64,000 nucleotides of DNA from positions 78,613 to 142,612 of the forward strand of contig NZ_SUMC01000023.1 of assembly GCF_005047355.1 (NCBI RefSeq), written 5' to 3'. Positions 54,079 to 64,000 of the stretch are shown here, piece after piece. The position numbers were made by a program, and so were the translations under genes. This DNA is from Actinacidiphila oryziradicis. GTDB lineage: Bacteria > Actinomycetota > Actinomycetes > Streptomycetales > Streptomycetaceae. Under the pieces are notes generated by a model. That model had not been told where the DNA came from, did not search any database, and worked only from the letters and a program-made list of their open reading frames with translations. Positions within the stretch are counted from its first letter, which is position 1. The number at the start of each line of letters is the position of its first letter.

Positions 54079-55857
54079 GTGGTGGCTACGTTGATGGCAG
54101 TGAACGTCGGGATGCCCAAGGACGTCCCCTGGCACGGCAAGACGGTGCACACCGGCGTCTACAAGCAAACGGTCACCGGGCCCCGGATGGTACGGCGGCT
54201 GAACATCGATGGAGACGGTCAGGGAGATCTCGGCGGTCACGGCGGCGAGCAGCGGGCGGTGCTGGTGTACCAGACCGACTCCTACCGGTTCTGGGCCAAG
54301 GAGCTGGGGCGCGACGACCTCGCGCCCGGCCAGTTCGGTGAGAACTTCACCGTCGACGGGCTGCCGGACGACGAGGTCTGCGTCGGAGACCGCTACCGCA
54401 TCGGCGGCGCGGTCTTCGAGGTCACACAGCCGCGGGTGACGTGCTACCGGGTAGGCCTGCGCATGGGGGAACCGCAGATGGCGGCGCTGCTGGTATCCCA
54501 CCGGCGCCCGGGCTTCTATCTTCGGGTGATCGAGGAGGGCGAGGTTGAGGCCGGACAGGAGATCGTCAAGGTCTCCACCGGTCCCGGGCAGATGACGGTC
54601 GAGGAGATCGACGGCGTGCTCTACCTGCCCGGACACACCCGACAGCAGGTGGAACGGGCTCTTCGCATCCCGGCGCTCAGCCCGGGCTGGCAGGGCTCCA
54701 TGCGTACGCTCCTGGACCGTGCCGACAGCGACGTCTCCGGCGGCTCCTCGGGCAGCGCCGGGCTCACTGCGGCCGCAGGCGCCCCGCCTCCCGGCTGGCC
54801 GGGCTTCCGCCCCCTGGCCGTCACCGGCATCCAGCCCGAGAGCCGGAGCGTGTTCTCGCTGTCCCTGGCCGCGGCCGACGGCTCGCCGCTGCCGGCCGCA
54901 CTGCCGGGCCAGTTCCTCACGGTGAAGGTCCGCCCCGAGGGGGACGAGCCGCCGCTGATCCGCAGCTACTCGCTGTCCGGCGAGCCCGGGACGGGCACGT
55001 ACCGGATCAGCGTGAAAGTCGAGCCGCACGGGGCGGCCAGCAACCGGCTGCGTGCCCACCTCCGGGTCGGTGACAGCCTCGAGGCGGCCGCGCCCCGGGG
55101 CACGTTCTTCCTCGCCGGGGGCGACAACCCGGTGGTGCTGATGTCTGCGGGAGTGGGCGTGACACCCGTACTGGCCATGCTGCACGCCCTCGCGCGGGAC
55201 CGCTCCACACGCCAGGTGTGGTGGCTGCACGGAGCCCGCGACGGCGGCGAGCACCCCTTCGCCCAGGAGAGCCGCGTCCTGCTCGACGCCCTCCCCCACG
55301 CCCGGTCGGTCATCTACTACAGCAGGCCGGCGGCAGCAGACCGCCAGGGCACCGACTACACGGAAGCCAGCCGACTGTCGGCCGACCGCATCCCCGGTCT
55401 CGGCCTACCGACCGACGCCGACGCCTACCTGTGCGGGCCGGTGGCCTTCATGGACAGCGTCACCGCCGCCCTGGTCGGCTCAGGGCTCGCCGCGTCCCGG
55501 GTACACACCGAGGTCTTCGGCGCCGGCCCCTCGCTCACCCCCGGTGTGAAAGGCTCCGCGACCGCGACCGCGCCCCATCAGCCCGCAGGACCGGCCGGCG
55601 CGGGCCCCTCCGTCTCCTTCGCCCGGAGCGGACTCACCGTCCCCTGGAACGACACTCAGGAGTCCCTGCTCGAACTCGCCGAGGCGTGCGACGTTCCCGT
55701 TCAGTGGTCGTGCCGCACCGGCGTCTGCCACACCTGCGAGCTCGCCCTCATGTCGGGCGCCGTCGACTACTCCCCGGAGCCGGTCGAACCACCGGCCGAC
55801 GGCAACATCCTCATCTGCTGCTCCAAGCCCACCGACGGCATCGTCCTGGACCTGTGA
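54079..55857 (+). CDS. MOSC-flavin reductase-ferredoxin fusion, second copy
   Basis: Same 592-residue fusion as 37790-39568, with MOSC, FNR-like and 2Fe-2S parts all intact and the same upstream sequence, so it should be expressed like the first copy. Confidence 0.88.
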   Translation: MVATLMAVNVGMPKDVPWHGKTVHTGVYKQTVTGPRMVRRLNIDGDGQGDLGGHGGEQRAVLVYQTDSYRFWAKELGRDDLAPGQFGENFTVDGLPDDEVCVGDRYRIGGAVFEVTQPRVTCYRVGLRMGEPQMAALLVSHRRPGFYLRVIEEGEVEAGQEIVKVSTGPGQMTVEEIDGVLYLPGHTRQQVERALRIPALSPGWQGSMRTLLDRADSDVSGGSSGSAGLTAAAGAPPPGWPGFRPLAVTGIQPESRSVFSLSLAAADGSPLPAALPGQFLTVKVRPEGDEPPLIRSYSLSGEPGTGTYRISVKVEPHGAASNRLRAHLRVGDSLEAAAPRGTFFLAGGDNPVVLMSAGVGVTPVLAMLHALARDRSTRQVWWLHGARDGGEHPFAQESRVLLDALPHARSVIYYSRPAAADRQGTDYTEASRLSADRIPGLGLPTDADAYLCGPVAFMDSVTAALVGSGLAASRVHTEVFGAGPSLTPGVKGSATATAPHQPAGPAGAGPSVSFARSGLTVPWNDTQESLLELAEACDVPVQWSCRTGVCHTCELALMSGAVDYSPEPVEPPADGNILICCSKPTDGIVLDL

Positions 55858-55930
55858 AGCGTCCGGCACGCCGGTGGTAGGTGAATTCCGCCACCGAAGC
55901 CGTGCGCACTCGGAGTTGCCGACCTTGGGG

Positions 55931-56449
55931 TCAGGTTCCAAGGCCCGCGGTACACGATCGCTTTCGTTTTTCGCCCTTTCCCCTGGGGTTCCATGGCCGG
56001 TGCTTTGCGGGCGGTCGCCTTTCCCAGGAACCGGGCAGGGAGATCGGCATGTCCAGCAGGACGTCGTGCCGGGCGATTTTCCACTTGCCGTTGATCTTGC
56101 GGAGGTCGGTGTCGTAACAGCCCGACTCGATGGGCTCGACGGTGCCCTGTACCCCGAAGACACCTTCGGGCCAGCCGCCGGCCGGGCGGGCGCTGCCGCC
56201 CACCTTGAACACGATGAACTGGGCGTTCATGTGTGCCCGGATGCCGTCGACGTCGATGATGTGGTCGGCGGTGACGTGGTGGCTGGAGCCGCGCTCCGGG
56301 TGCGGGGCCATGTAGTTCTCCACGGCGAACCGGACCGCGTCACCGCCGATCAGCTGGTCTCCCACCGGGTCGTAGGTGCCGGGGCCGGTCTTGCTGTGGA
56401 TCTGCACCGGTGCGTCCGATATGAACAGCGCCCCCTGGGCGGCGCCGTC
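55931..56449 (-). pseudogene. SnoaL-like protein, 5' end deleted, second copy
   Basis: Same broken reading as 39642-40160: no start codon, altered C terminus, abutting the truncated LysR gene. The shared damage shows that the deletion predates the duplication, or that both come from one sequence in the assembly. Confidence 0.65.
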
Positions 56450-57168
56450 GCGCTTGCCTTCCCGACCCTCGTGCGAGGCACGGCGTGGGGCACGCCGCGT
56501 TCCTCTCGTCGGGTATCCCTAACCGCGGCCGGTGCGGTATTCCTGGCGGGGCCCGGCGGGCGCTGGCCGCGATGGACCACGCGGTGCGGCAGGCACAGCG
56601 CGCAACGGGGCGCCCACCGATCACCGTGGCAACGCGCCCGGGTACCGGTTCGGGCCTCCTGGCGGACATCCTGCGCATCTACGGCGCCCTGGCCGCAGCC
56701 TCGCCCACGGAGATCGTCTTCACCGCCGCCCAGCCCGGCGCGCTCCGCGAGGGCACCGCCGACGTGGCCGTCATATGCGACAGCGACAAGGGCGACGACC
56801 TGGAGATCGCACAGCTCGCCTCCGAACGGCCGATGGCGCTGCTGCCCACCGGCCACCCCGTCGCCGAACGCGGCGCCGTCACCCTGGCCGAACTGCGCGC
56901 GCACCCGGACTACCTGCCACAGTGCCCCACGGAGCCCCTGGACGTGGTCATGGACCGGGTCGCTCTCGGCCGCCTGGTGGTCGTGGTCGGCGAGAGCGCC
57001 GCCGACCGGCTCGGGCGCTCCGTCACCGCCGTTCCGGTCGCGGACCTGCCACCGACCGACCTGGTATTCGCCTGGAGCCCTCACGCACGACACCCGGACC
57101 TGGCACGGTTCCTCCACACCGCAAGAGCCATCGCCGCACGTCAGCCCGGACAAGGCCAGGCGTCCTGA
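56449..57168 (+). pseudogene. LysR-type regulator lacking HTH, second copy
   Basis: Same truncated and frameshifted LysR gene as 40160-40879; the substrate-binding domain is readable from about 56550 to the stop at 57168. Confidence 0.7.
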
Positions 57169-57697
57169 CCATGCCGGGCACTGCGCTACGACACGTCGTC
57201 ATCGGCGGTCCCACGACCGGCGAACCCCGGCTCCGCCTGCCGGAGCCGCCGCAAAACCGCCGCAAGGTCTGCTGAACCGACCCCATGGTGTGCACAGCGG
57301 CGGTCAGGCTGTTGCCGTGCCGCTCGAGAATACGATTCCGAGCCCGGTGTACCGGTTTCGCCAGGTGACCGAATGGGGTGTCAGAGCCCCACACGTACAG
57401 ACCACTGCACCCCGCGCCGTGCGGCGCAGCCGTTCAAGGTGCGGGAGGACGGCGAGTCGGGTGAACGCGGTGGCCGGTCGGGGCGCCAGGGCCAGGTGCG
57501 GCGATTCGCAGGCGCGGACGGCACCGTCGGCTGCAGGCGTGCCCGTGCCTGCTTTCTGGCATCGACAGTCTGTGGCCGCCGATGTCCGGCCGCCACCCGA
57601 TCCACGCAAAGTGGCGATGAAGTCACTCGTTAGGGTTACCCCTGGTGGTCTGGGGTCAGATTCCTCCACAGGATGGTCCGGGGGCCTTCGATCAGGA
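57169..57697. other. intergenic region, second copy, no gene recognised
   Basis: Repeats 40880-41408. I see no gene, RNA or clear regulatory site apart from the presumed promoter of the esterase. Confidence 0.4.
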
Positions 57698-58870
57698 ATG
57701 AGAACCACCACCATGACCTCCGTTCCCGATGTCTCCATACGGCGCAGGGCCCGCTACGGCATAGCTGCGGCGCTCGTCGCAGCCAGCGTCCTGAGCGCCT
57801 GCGCCGACCGGACGGGCCGCACAGTGAACCCCGGGGAGGACCCTGCTGCCGCGGTGGCCGACAGGGCCGCACCGAAGTACGCCCCGTGCGGCAAGCCGCC
57901 GGTGAAGCTGGAGAAGCAGGACCAGGACTTCCTCAACCAGTTGGCTGCCGCCGACGGCCCACCGCTGTACACCCTGTCCTACAAGGCCGCTCGCCAGGTG
58001 CTCGACAAGCTGCAGTCGGGGCCCGTGGCCACGCTCCCCGCCGACATCACCCAGCGGACAGTCCCGGGCGGCCCCACCGGGCCGGTGTCCATCCGTGTCG
58101 TCCGGCCGGCCGGCGTCAAGGGCCCGCTGCCCGGCATCGTCTACATCCACGGCGGCGGCTGGGTCCTCGGCAATGCGATGACCCACGACCGCCTGGTCCG
58201 CCAGATCGCCAACGGGGCGCGGGCCGCCGTGGTGTTCGTCAACTACACGCCCTCCCCCGAAGCCCGATTCCCGGTCCCGATCCAGCAGGCCTACACAGTC
58301 GCCCAGTGGGTCGCCCGCCACGGCCGCACGATCGATATCGACCCCACCCGGCTTGCCATCGCCGGTGACTCCGTCGGCGGCGACATGACCGCCGCCGTCA
58401 CCCTGATGGCCAAGCAACGCGGCGGACCGCACTTCGCCCGGCAGGTCCTGCTCTACCCGGTCACCGACGCCCGCTTCGACACCGCCTCCTACAATCGGCT
58501 CGCAGAGGGCTGTTGGCTCACCCGCCCGGCCATGAAATGGTTCTGGGACGCCTACGCCCCCGACCCCGCAGTCCGCGCCCAGCCACTCGCCTCACCGCTG
58601 AACGCCAGTGTCGATCAACTCCGTGGCCTCCCCGAAGCACTGATGATCACCGACTCGGACGCCCTGCTCGACGCGGCCAACGCCTACGCCGCGAAACTGC
58701 AAGCCGCCGGAGTTCCGGTCACCCTCTCGCACTACGGGTCCATCACCCACGACTTCATGATGCTCGACGCTCTGGCCGGCACCCAGGCAGCCAAGGAGGC
58801 CGTCGCAGAGACCACCGGCGCCCTCCGCGAAGCCCTGTACGCCCCACGCCAGCCCGGGCGGGGCAAGTGA
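57698..58870 (+). CDS. HSL-family lipoprotein esterase, second copy
   Basis: Same 390-residue product as 41409-42581, with lipobox Cys35, HGGGW and Ser225 in GDSVGG. Both coding and upstream sequences are complete. Confidence 0.87.
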   Translation: MRTTTMTSVPDVSIRRRARYGIAAALVAASVLSACADRTGRTVNPGEDPAAAVADRAAPKYAPCGKPPVKLEKQDQDFLNQLAAADGPPLYTLSYKAARQVLDKLQSGPVATLPADITQRTVPGGPTGPVSIRVVRPAGVKGPLPGIVYIHGGGWVLGNAMTHDRLVRQIANGARAAVVFVNYTPSPEARFPVPIQQAYTVAQWVARHGRTIDIDPTRLAIAGDSVGGDMTAAVTLMAKQRGGPHFARQVLLYPVTDARFDTASYNRLAEGCWLTRPAMKWFWDAYAPDPAVRAQPLASPLNASVDQLRGLPEALMITDSDALLDAANAYAAKLQAAGVPVTLSHYGSITHDFMMLDALAGTQAAKEAVAETTGALREALYAPRQPGRGK

Positions 58871-58990
58871 CACCGCGGCGCCCGCCGCTGTAGTGACCCG
58901 CACCACCGGTGATCGGGTGGGGTGGCGCTTGCGCCGGCCATGACTCCCATGAGCCGGAGCACGACAGTTGTCGGAGAGGCAAGCTTGTTG

Positions 58991-59428
58991 TCACCATGAT
59001 CTCCGGGGCCAGCACGCCTGACCGGCGTCGTGGCTGAGGGGGTCCGGCCCAGATGGCCGTCGCCGACGCCCGCACCGATCATCACCCTCCCCACAATGAC
59101 CGAAGGCCGCGTGAGCCCACCGCTCTGTGATGTCGATGTCCTGGCCGACGGGCTTCTTGTCGGAGCCGCCCGGGTAGTACGCCGACGGCGGGGAGCCGAC
59201 GGCCTCGCCGACCCGCAGGGTGCCCGTCTTGCGTACCTCCGCCGGCAGCAGGGCGGCGATGGAGCCCACCGTGTGCACCGCGGCCACCGGATCGTCGGTC
59301 GGCGCCGGAGACGGCGCGGCGCCTGCCGCCGTGGTCCCGGCGGGGCTGCCGGAGCCGCATGCGGTCAGGGCCAGCAGGGGCACGAGCGCGACGGCGGCGA
59401 GGCGGAGTCTGGTGCCGGGGAGGTTCAC
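58991..59428 (-). pseudogene. ABC substrate-binding lipoprotein, truncated, second copy
   Basis: Same truncated binding protein as 42702-43139; similarity ends at about 59127. Confidence 0.8.
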
Positions 59429-59967
59429 GCAGTCGCGGCCTTTCGGGTGTGCGTACCGGAGGGGGGCTGCGCGGGCAGGCGCTTTTCGAAGGGAAGCGGG
59501 CCGATGGTTTCGGGGTCGGCCGCCGTGTCGAACAACGGCGTGTAGCCGGTGGCCAGGTAGAGACCCCGTGCCTCGGGCTGGCGCGGGCCGGTGGTCAGGT
59601 AGATCCGCCGGTAGCCGCGGGCGCCCGCCTCGCGCTCCAGTTCGGAGACGACCCGGCGGGCGAGGCCGCGCCGACGGTGGGCGGAGTGCGTCCAGATCCT
59701 CTTCAGCTCGGCTGTGGTTTCGTCGTACCGGCGGAAGGCGCCCCCGGCGACCGGCTCGCCGTGCTCCAGCAGCAGGAGCAGCAGCCCGCCGAGTGGTGCG
59801 GTGAACTCCTCGTCGGGGTAGCAGGCGAGCTCGGCATGGGCGTCCTTGCCGTACCGGACGGAGTACTCGTCGCCGAGCTCACGCAGCAGCGGCTCTACTC
59901 GCGCGTCGGAGACGGGGACATGGACGACCGTCAGCTCGGACGGCGGTGGTGGAGTGACGGCTGTCAT
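59425..59967 (-). CDS. GNAT-family N-acetyltransferase, second copy
   Basis: Same 180-residue acetyltransferase as 43136-43678, with the same stop-start overlaps to its broken neighbours. Confidence 0.87.
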   Translation of the reverse strand: MTAVTPPPPSELTVVHVPVSDARVEPLLRELGDEYSVRYGKDAHAELACYPDEEFTAPLGGLLLLLLEHGEPVAGGAFRRYDETTAELKRIWTHSAHRRRGLARRVVSELEREAGARGYRRIYLTTGPRQPEARGLYLATGYTPLFDTAADPETIGPLPFEKRLPAQPPSGTHTRKAATA

Positions 59968-61087
59968 CCGCGTACCACCGCGAGGGTCTGCGGATCGCGC
60001 CCCACCCGCTCGGCGTCGCGCTTGGCGACCTCCTCGCGGACGATCGGGATGACGAACCGGCCGAAGTCGATCGCGTCGCCGAGCAGGTCGTAGCCGCGGG
60101 CGGAGAGGATGTCGACGCCCAGGTCGTAGTAGTCCAGCAGTGCCTGGGCGACCGTCTCGGGGGTGCCTACCAGGGCGTTGGAGTTGCCCGCGCCACCGGT
60201 GGCGGCGGCGGTCGGGGTCCACAGGGCGCGGTCGTAGCGCTCCCCCGCCTCGGCTATCGCGATCAGCCGCTGCGAGCCGGTGTTCTCCGGGGCGCCGCTG
60301 CGGTGGTGGCGTACGAGTCCCTGCTCGCGGCGGGCGCGGATGGCGCCAACGGTGCGGTGGGCCTTCTCCCAGGCGAGTTCCTCGGTCGGGGCGATGATCG
60401 GCCGGAAGGCGACCTGGATGCGCGGCACGTCCGTGCGGCCGGCGGCCTTCGCGGCGGCCTTGACCGACTCGATCTGCTCGGCGGTCTTCTCCAGCGGCTC
60501 GCCCCACAGGCAGTAGATGTCGGCCTCGGCGCCCCCGGCCTCGTACGCGGCGGGCGAGGAGCCGCCGAAGGAGACCCGGGGCCTCGGCTGCTGGACGGGG
60601 AAGACGTCGCTGACGAAGTCGTGGAAGCGGTAGTGCTCGCCCTCGTGGTCGAAGGGCTCATGGGTGGTCCAGATCTTCTTGACGATCCGGATGTATTCGC
60701 GGGTGCGTAGCGCTGGTCCTTGGTGAGGGTGTCGCCTTCGCGGCCCTGCTCATGGTCGTTGCCGCCGGTGATGAAGTGCACGGCCAGCCGCCCCTCGCTG
60801 ATCTGGTCGAGGGTGGCGAAGGTCTTGGCGGCGTAGGTGGGGTACGAGACGTTGGGCCGGTGGGCGAGCAGGATCTGCAGGGTGTCCAGCCTGCTCGCGA
60901 TGTACGCGGCGGCCGGCGCGGGATCGGGCGACCCGGATCCGTAAGCGAACAGCACCCGGTCCCAGCCGTGGTCCTCGTGCGCCCGGGCGAGCCGGAGCGT
61001 GTACTCCTTGTCGAAGGCGGCGCCGGAGCGCGGGGTCGTCTCGGACCCGTCGTTGGTGGCGGCGATGCCGAGGAATTCCACAGGCAT
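59964..61087 (-). pseudogene. SsuD-like flavin monooxygenase, frameshifted, second copy
   Basis: Same single-base loss as in 43675-44798, here near 60705. Seeing an identical indel in both copies makes independent sequencing error less likely if the two copies were assembled from separate reads. Confidence 0.8.
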
Positions 61088-61390
61088 GGACGTGACCTTT
61101 CGCAAGTGCGGTGGACAGCAGGCGCGCGGACAGGGGCCGTCCGGCCCCGGTACAGCCGCGCATGACGGAGGATCAGGCGAGGTACACGGGTGGGTCGAGT
61201 GCGGGTGGAAGCAGACGTGATGACACCGGGGCTGGGAAGAGGGAGGGGCGGCGGCAGCGGGCGTCCGGGCTCGCAGTGCCACAGGTACGCGGATCAGCGC
61301 CCGCGCCCCGCGGCGATGCATAGGAGGAAGCCGGCCCGCGTCGGGGGATTCCGAAGGAGGGAAGGGCCGGTCAGACAGCCCGCTGCCGAG

Positions 61391-61468
61391 TCAGGTGCAA
61401 CACGCCGCGGACCACACCCGACCGAAGTCGATGTGGTCGCGGGTGACCAAACGCTGCTGGGCATTCAC
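61391..61468 (-). CDS. Cys-containing leader peptide, second copy
   Basis: Same 25-codon leader as 45102-45179 (…DHIDFGRVWSAACCT), again about 300 nt before the monooxygenase and after the same promoter-like pair (61475-61504). Confidence 0.65.
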   Translation of the reverse strand: MNAQQRLVTRDHIDFGRVWSAACCT

Positions 61469-61474
61469 GTAGCC

Positions 61475-61504
61475 AATTGAGCAGCACATCGTGTGCCGCG
61501 TCAA
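61475..61504 (-). promoter_or_regulatory. possible leader-peptide promoter, second copy
   Basis: TTGACG-N18-TCAATT on the minus strand, 6 nt before the leader GTG, as in the first copy. Weak -10. Confidence 0.35.
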
Positions 61505-61549
61505 CCATGGCCCGTATTCCGGACCCGGGCTGACGGGCTCCATGCGTTC

Positions 61550-61580
61550 TTGACAGGTCAGTGGTCTGGGCCCATACGAT
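61550..61580 (+). promoter_or_regulatory. sigma-70-like promoter for the permease, second copy
   Basis: TTGACA (61550-61555) and TACGAT (61575-61580), identical to 45261-45291, facing the broken permease. Confidence 0.5.
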
Positions 61581-61745
61581 CGATGGCGGACCGGCCTCCG
61601 CTGCTCGCGGTGGCCAGGCCTGCCGCGTTGAGGGATGCGGGCGAGCGTGACGGCACCCAGGCCCCGGCCGCACCGTGCACGCCGTACGCGTGCCGCCGGG
61701 TGATGACCGACACCCGCGACCCGCCCCTCCCCGGAGAGCCTCCCG

Positions 61746-62642
61746 ATGGTCACGCCTTCCGATGTCACCCTTCCCGACGCCGTATCCGGCCCGGCCGCCG
61801 CAGGAACCGGCGGTCCCGGCTTTGACGACCGCCGCAGATCGTGCCGCGCCGGCACGTCGGCCGCTGGGTCACCGCCGCCGCACTGCTGGTCTTCGCGATG
61901 GTGGTCAGTTCCGTCGTCCGCAACCGCGCCTTCCAGTGGGACGCGGTGGCCAGTTACTTCACCACCAGCGCCGTGCTCGACGGGCTGCTGCTGACCCTGT
62001 GGCTGACCGGCGCGGTGATGGCGCTCGGCTTCCTGCTCGGCACCCTGCTGGCGGTGATGCGGCTGTCCGCCAACCCGGTGCTGCGCACACTGAGCCGGGG
62101 CTACGTGTGGATCTTCCGGTCCACGCCACTGCTGGTGCAGCTGCTGTTCTGGTTCAACATCGGCGCCTTGTACCCGACGCTCGGATTCGGTGTTCCCTTC
62201 GGCCCGCAGTTCGTCACCGTCAAGACGGTGAACCTGCTCGGCCCCACCCTCACCGCCGTCATCGGCCTGACCCTGCACGAGGCCGCCTACGCCGCCGAGA
62301 CGGTGCGCGGCGGCATCCTCTCCGTGGACACCGGCCAGGCCGAGGCCGCCCAGGCCCTCGGCCTCAGCAGATGGCGAACGCTGCGCAGGATCGTCGTTCC
62401 GCAGGCGATGCGCTGACCTGCTGTTCTCGGTCCAGTTGGTCTACAACCGCACCTATCAGGTCATCCCGCTGCTGCTGGTCGCCACCCTCTGGTATATCGC
62501 CGTCACCACCGTGCTCGGCGTCGGCCAGTTCTATATCGAGCGGTACTACGCGCGCGGTACGGCTCGCGCATTGCCTCCCACCCCCCTGCAACAGTTGCGC
62601 CGGCGCCGCCGACGCTCGCACCGTGTTCGACGGGGACCGGTG
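61746..62642 (+). pseudogene. amino-acid-type ABC permease, disrupted, second copy
   Basis: Same lesions as 45457-46353: N-terminal frameshift, loss of about 30 codons after PQAMR (62416) and truncation at the IS607-like element. Confidence 0.8.
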
Positions 62643-62709
62643 AGGGGTGAACAACAGTCGCATTTTTCATCAGTAGTTATCTGCCTTCATCAGCCTTTAT
62701 CCTGATTGC

Positions 62710-63294
62710 GTGAAGCTTTCCGAGTGGGCGGCGCGCAATGGCGTGCATTACCAGACCGCGTGGACCTGGGCGAAAGAGGGCCGTATGCCGGTCCCTGTCG
62801 TGCAGACGCCGTCCGGTATGTGGCTGGTCGAGGAGTCCACTCCCGAGGTCGTTGGGCGGACGGTGGCGTACTGCCGTGTCTCGTCCGGCGACCAGAAGGC
62901 GGATCTCGACCGGCAGGTCTCCCGCGTCGTCCAGGGAGCAGGCGGGCTGGGGCTCGCCGTTGCCGAGGTTGTGACCGAGGTCGGGTCGGGACTGAACGGG
63001 AAACGGCGGAAGCTGCACCGTGTCCTGTCGGACCCGGCCATTGCCGTCATCATCGTGGAGCATCGCGACCGGCTGGCCCGCTTCGGCGTCGAGCATCTGG
63101 AATCGGCACTGTCGGCTTCCGGCCGGCGCCTGGTGGTGCTCGATCCGCAGGAGACGACCAGTGACCTGGTTCGGGACATTACCGAAGTCCTCACCTCGAT
63201 GTGTGTCCGGCTGTATGGGCAGCGGGCGGCGAAGAGGCGGGCCGCACGCGCTATCGCCGAGGCCACCGCCCCGGCGGCGGAGAGGACCGGATGA
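62710..63294 (+). CDS. tnpA: IS607-family serine recombinase TnpA, second copy
   Basis: Same 194-residue recombinase as 46421-47005 (Ser58 in YCRVSS). Here it is followed by a complete-looking tnpB through the same ATGA overlap, so this is the copy able to form a functional element. Confidence 0.9.
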   Translation: MKLSEWAARNGVHYQTAWTWAKEGRMPVPVVQTPSGMWLVEESTPEVVGRTVAYCRVSSGDQKADLDRQVSRVVQGAGGLGLAVAEVVTEVGSGLNGKRRKLHRVLSDPAIAVIIVEHRDRLARFGVEHLESALSASGRRLVVLDPQETTSDLVRDITEVLTSMCVRLYGQRAAKRRAARAIAEATAPAAERTG

Positions 63295-64000
63295 GCGGGG
63301 CGGAGCCCGCCGGGAGCGGGAAGAAGAAGCGGCGGGGGTTCGAGGCGCGGCCCGGCTTCCACGTCGTGGGCCACAGGCTCGCCCTGGACCCAGGCGCGTC
63401 CGCCCTGCAGGCTCTGGCCTCGCATTGCGGGGCGGCGCGGGTCGCCTACAACTGGGCAGTGCGGCATGTGCTGGCGAGTTGGTCGCAGCGCGCGGCGGAG
63501 GAGGCCTACGGCGTCCCCGAGGCAGAGCGCGTTCCGTGGCGGTCGTGGTCGCTGCCGTCGTTGCGGAAGGCGTTCAACGAGGCCAAACACACCGACCCCT
63601 TCCTGCGGGAGTGGTGGGCGCAGAACTCGAAGGAGGCCTACAACACCGGCCTGTCGAACGCTGCCGCCGCGTTCGACAACTACGCCAAGTCCCGGCGCGG
63701 TGAGCGCAAGGGCGCCCGGATGGGCAGGCCCCGTTTCAAGTCGAAGCGGAAGGCTCCTCTGGCGTGCAAGTTCACCACCGGCACCATCCGCCTCGATGAC
63801 CGGCGGCATGTCGTCCTGCCCCGCCTCGGCCGGATCCGCCTCCATGAGGACGTACAGCCCCTCGCGGACGCGATCGCCGACGGCGGAATGCGGATTGTGT
63901 CGGTGACGGTGCGGTTCGAGCGGGGCCGCTGGTTCGCGGTCCTGCAGACCGAGGAACGCAACACCATCGCCCCTGCCACCCGGCCCGGCACGGCGGTCGG
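63291..64000 (+). CDS. tnpB: TnpB RNA-guided nuclease-family protein, partial (3' end outside window)
   Basis: At least 236 residues are visible. The N-terminal domain shows TnpB features: HRLALDP, then LASHCGAARVAYNWAVRHVLASW, SLRKAFNEAKH and GRPRFKSKRKAPL. A beta-rich segment (FTTGTIRLDDRRHVVLPRLGRIR...VSVTVRFERGRWFAVLQTEE) leads toward the RuvC-like catalytic region, which is beyond the edge. TnpB proteins cut DNA guided by a transposon-end RNA and help the element persist after excision. Positions 63291-63440 are shared with the truncated copy; the rest is unique. Confidence 0.9.
   Translation, partial: MSGAEPAGSGKKKRRGFEARPGFHVVGHRLALDPGASALQALASHCGAARVAYNWAVRHVLASWSQRAAEEAYGVPEAERVPWRSWSLPSLRKAFNEAKHTDPFLREWWAQNSKEAYNTGLSNAAAAFDNYAKSRRGERKGARMGRPRFKSKRKAPLACKFTTGTIRLDDRRHVVLPRLGRIRLHEDVQPLADAIADGGMRIVSVTVRFERGRWFAVLQTEERNTIAPATRPGTAV

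Larger units (their letters stand above)
47152..63440. repeat. tandem duplication, unit copy 2 (16,289 bp)
   Basis: Direct repeat of 30863-47151, immediately adjacent and in the same orientation. It ends inside tnpB at 63440, where the sequence leaves the repeat and the complete tnpB continues. No copy-specific substitution or indel was noticed; even the frameshifts of the broken genes are shared. Confidence 0.95.
62666..64000 (+). mobile_element. IS607-like element, copy 2, continuing past the window
   Basis: This copy has tnpA and an uninterrupted tnpB that runs off the window end, so it represents the original right flank of the duplicated region. The TTCATCAG repeats are at 62666-62673 and 62686-62693. 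The right end and any guide-RNA region lie beyond 64000. Confidence 0.8.

Noticed and set aside
30863..63440. Composite transposon bounded by IS607-like copies.
   Set aside because: The repeat ends lie inside livH and inside tnpB, not at IS ends. The two IS607-like copies are themselves part of the duplicated unit.
1..64000. CRISPR arrays, tRNA or rRNA genes.
   Set aside because: No regularly spaced short repeats, no cloverleaf with a conserved TPsiC arm and no rRNA-like stretch were seen on either strand; the only long repeat is the 16.3-kb duplication.

Overview
High G+C, strongly third-position-biased DNA with GTG starts, ATGA/GTGA stop-start overlaps, a LuxR-type ATPase regulator, a MEDS-domain protein, secreted hydrolases and Cys-containing leader peptides points to an actinomycete, most likely Streptomyces or a close relative. 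The gene content is accessory/catabolic rather than core.

Layout. 0-11.9 kb: a broken MEDS-domain gene, a large LuxR-type ATPase regulator, an aldo-keto reductase, an SDR, a FUSC-type membrane protein, a GlxA-type regulator coupled to a cysteine hydrolase, and a QuiC-like 3-dehydroshikimate dehydratase divergent from a TetR regulator. 11.9-18 kb: a compact five-gene catabolic operon (SDR, amidohydrolase, acyl-CoA ligase, MaoC hydratase, dienelactone hydrolase) divergent from a MarR and an IclR regulator. 18-23.9 kb: a secreted GH78-like rhamnosidase with a LacI-type operator, an acyl-CoA dehydrogenase remnant split by a 188-bp miniature element, and an SDR that lacks its catalytic Tyr. 23.9-36 kb: a PHB depolymerase, both subunits of a 3-oxoacid CoA-transferase, a complete LIV-type ABC importer (livK-G-F-H-M), a PucR/GAF regulator and a 3-hydroxybutyrate dehydrogenase. 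Together these read as a locus for extracellular PHB breakdown, uptake of the released hydroxyacid and its conversion to acetoacetyl-CoA; the transporter's substrate is my inference. 36-46.4 kb: an alpha/beta hydrolase, a MOSC-flavin reductase-ferredoxin fusion, a SnoaL/LysR pair that has lost both 5' ends, a lipoprotein esterase, and a decaying sulfur-acquisition cluster (substrate-binding protein, GNAT, SsuD-like monooxygenase, permease) preceded by a Cys-rich leader peptide. 46.4-47.15 kb: an IS607-like element (serine recombinase tnpA plus start of tnpB).

The dominant structural feature is a direct tandem duplication: 30863-47151 is repeated at 47152-63440 (unit 16,289 bp), with no difference noticed. 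It runs from codon 6 of livH to about 150 bp into tnpB. The centre junction has no microhomology, truncates the first tnpB, and turns a livH Leu codon into a GTG start, so the second livH may still be made. livK, livG and livF are not duplicated; the second tnpB runs intact to the window edge. A recent blunt-end duplication and an assembly error are both possible and cannot be told apart from sequence alone.
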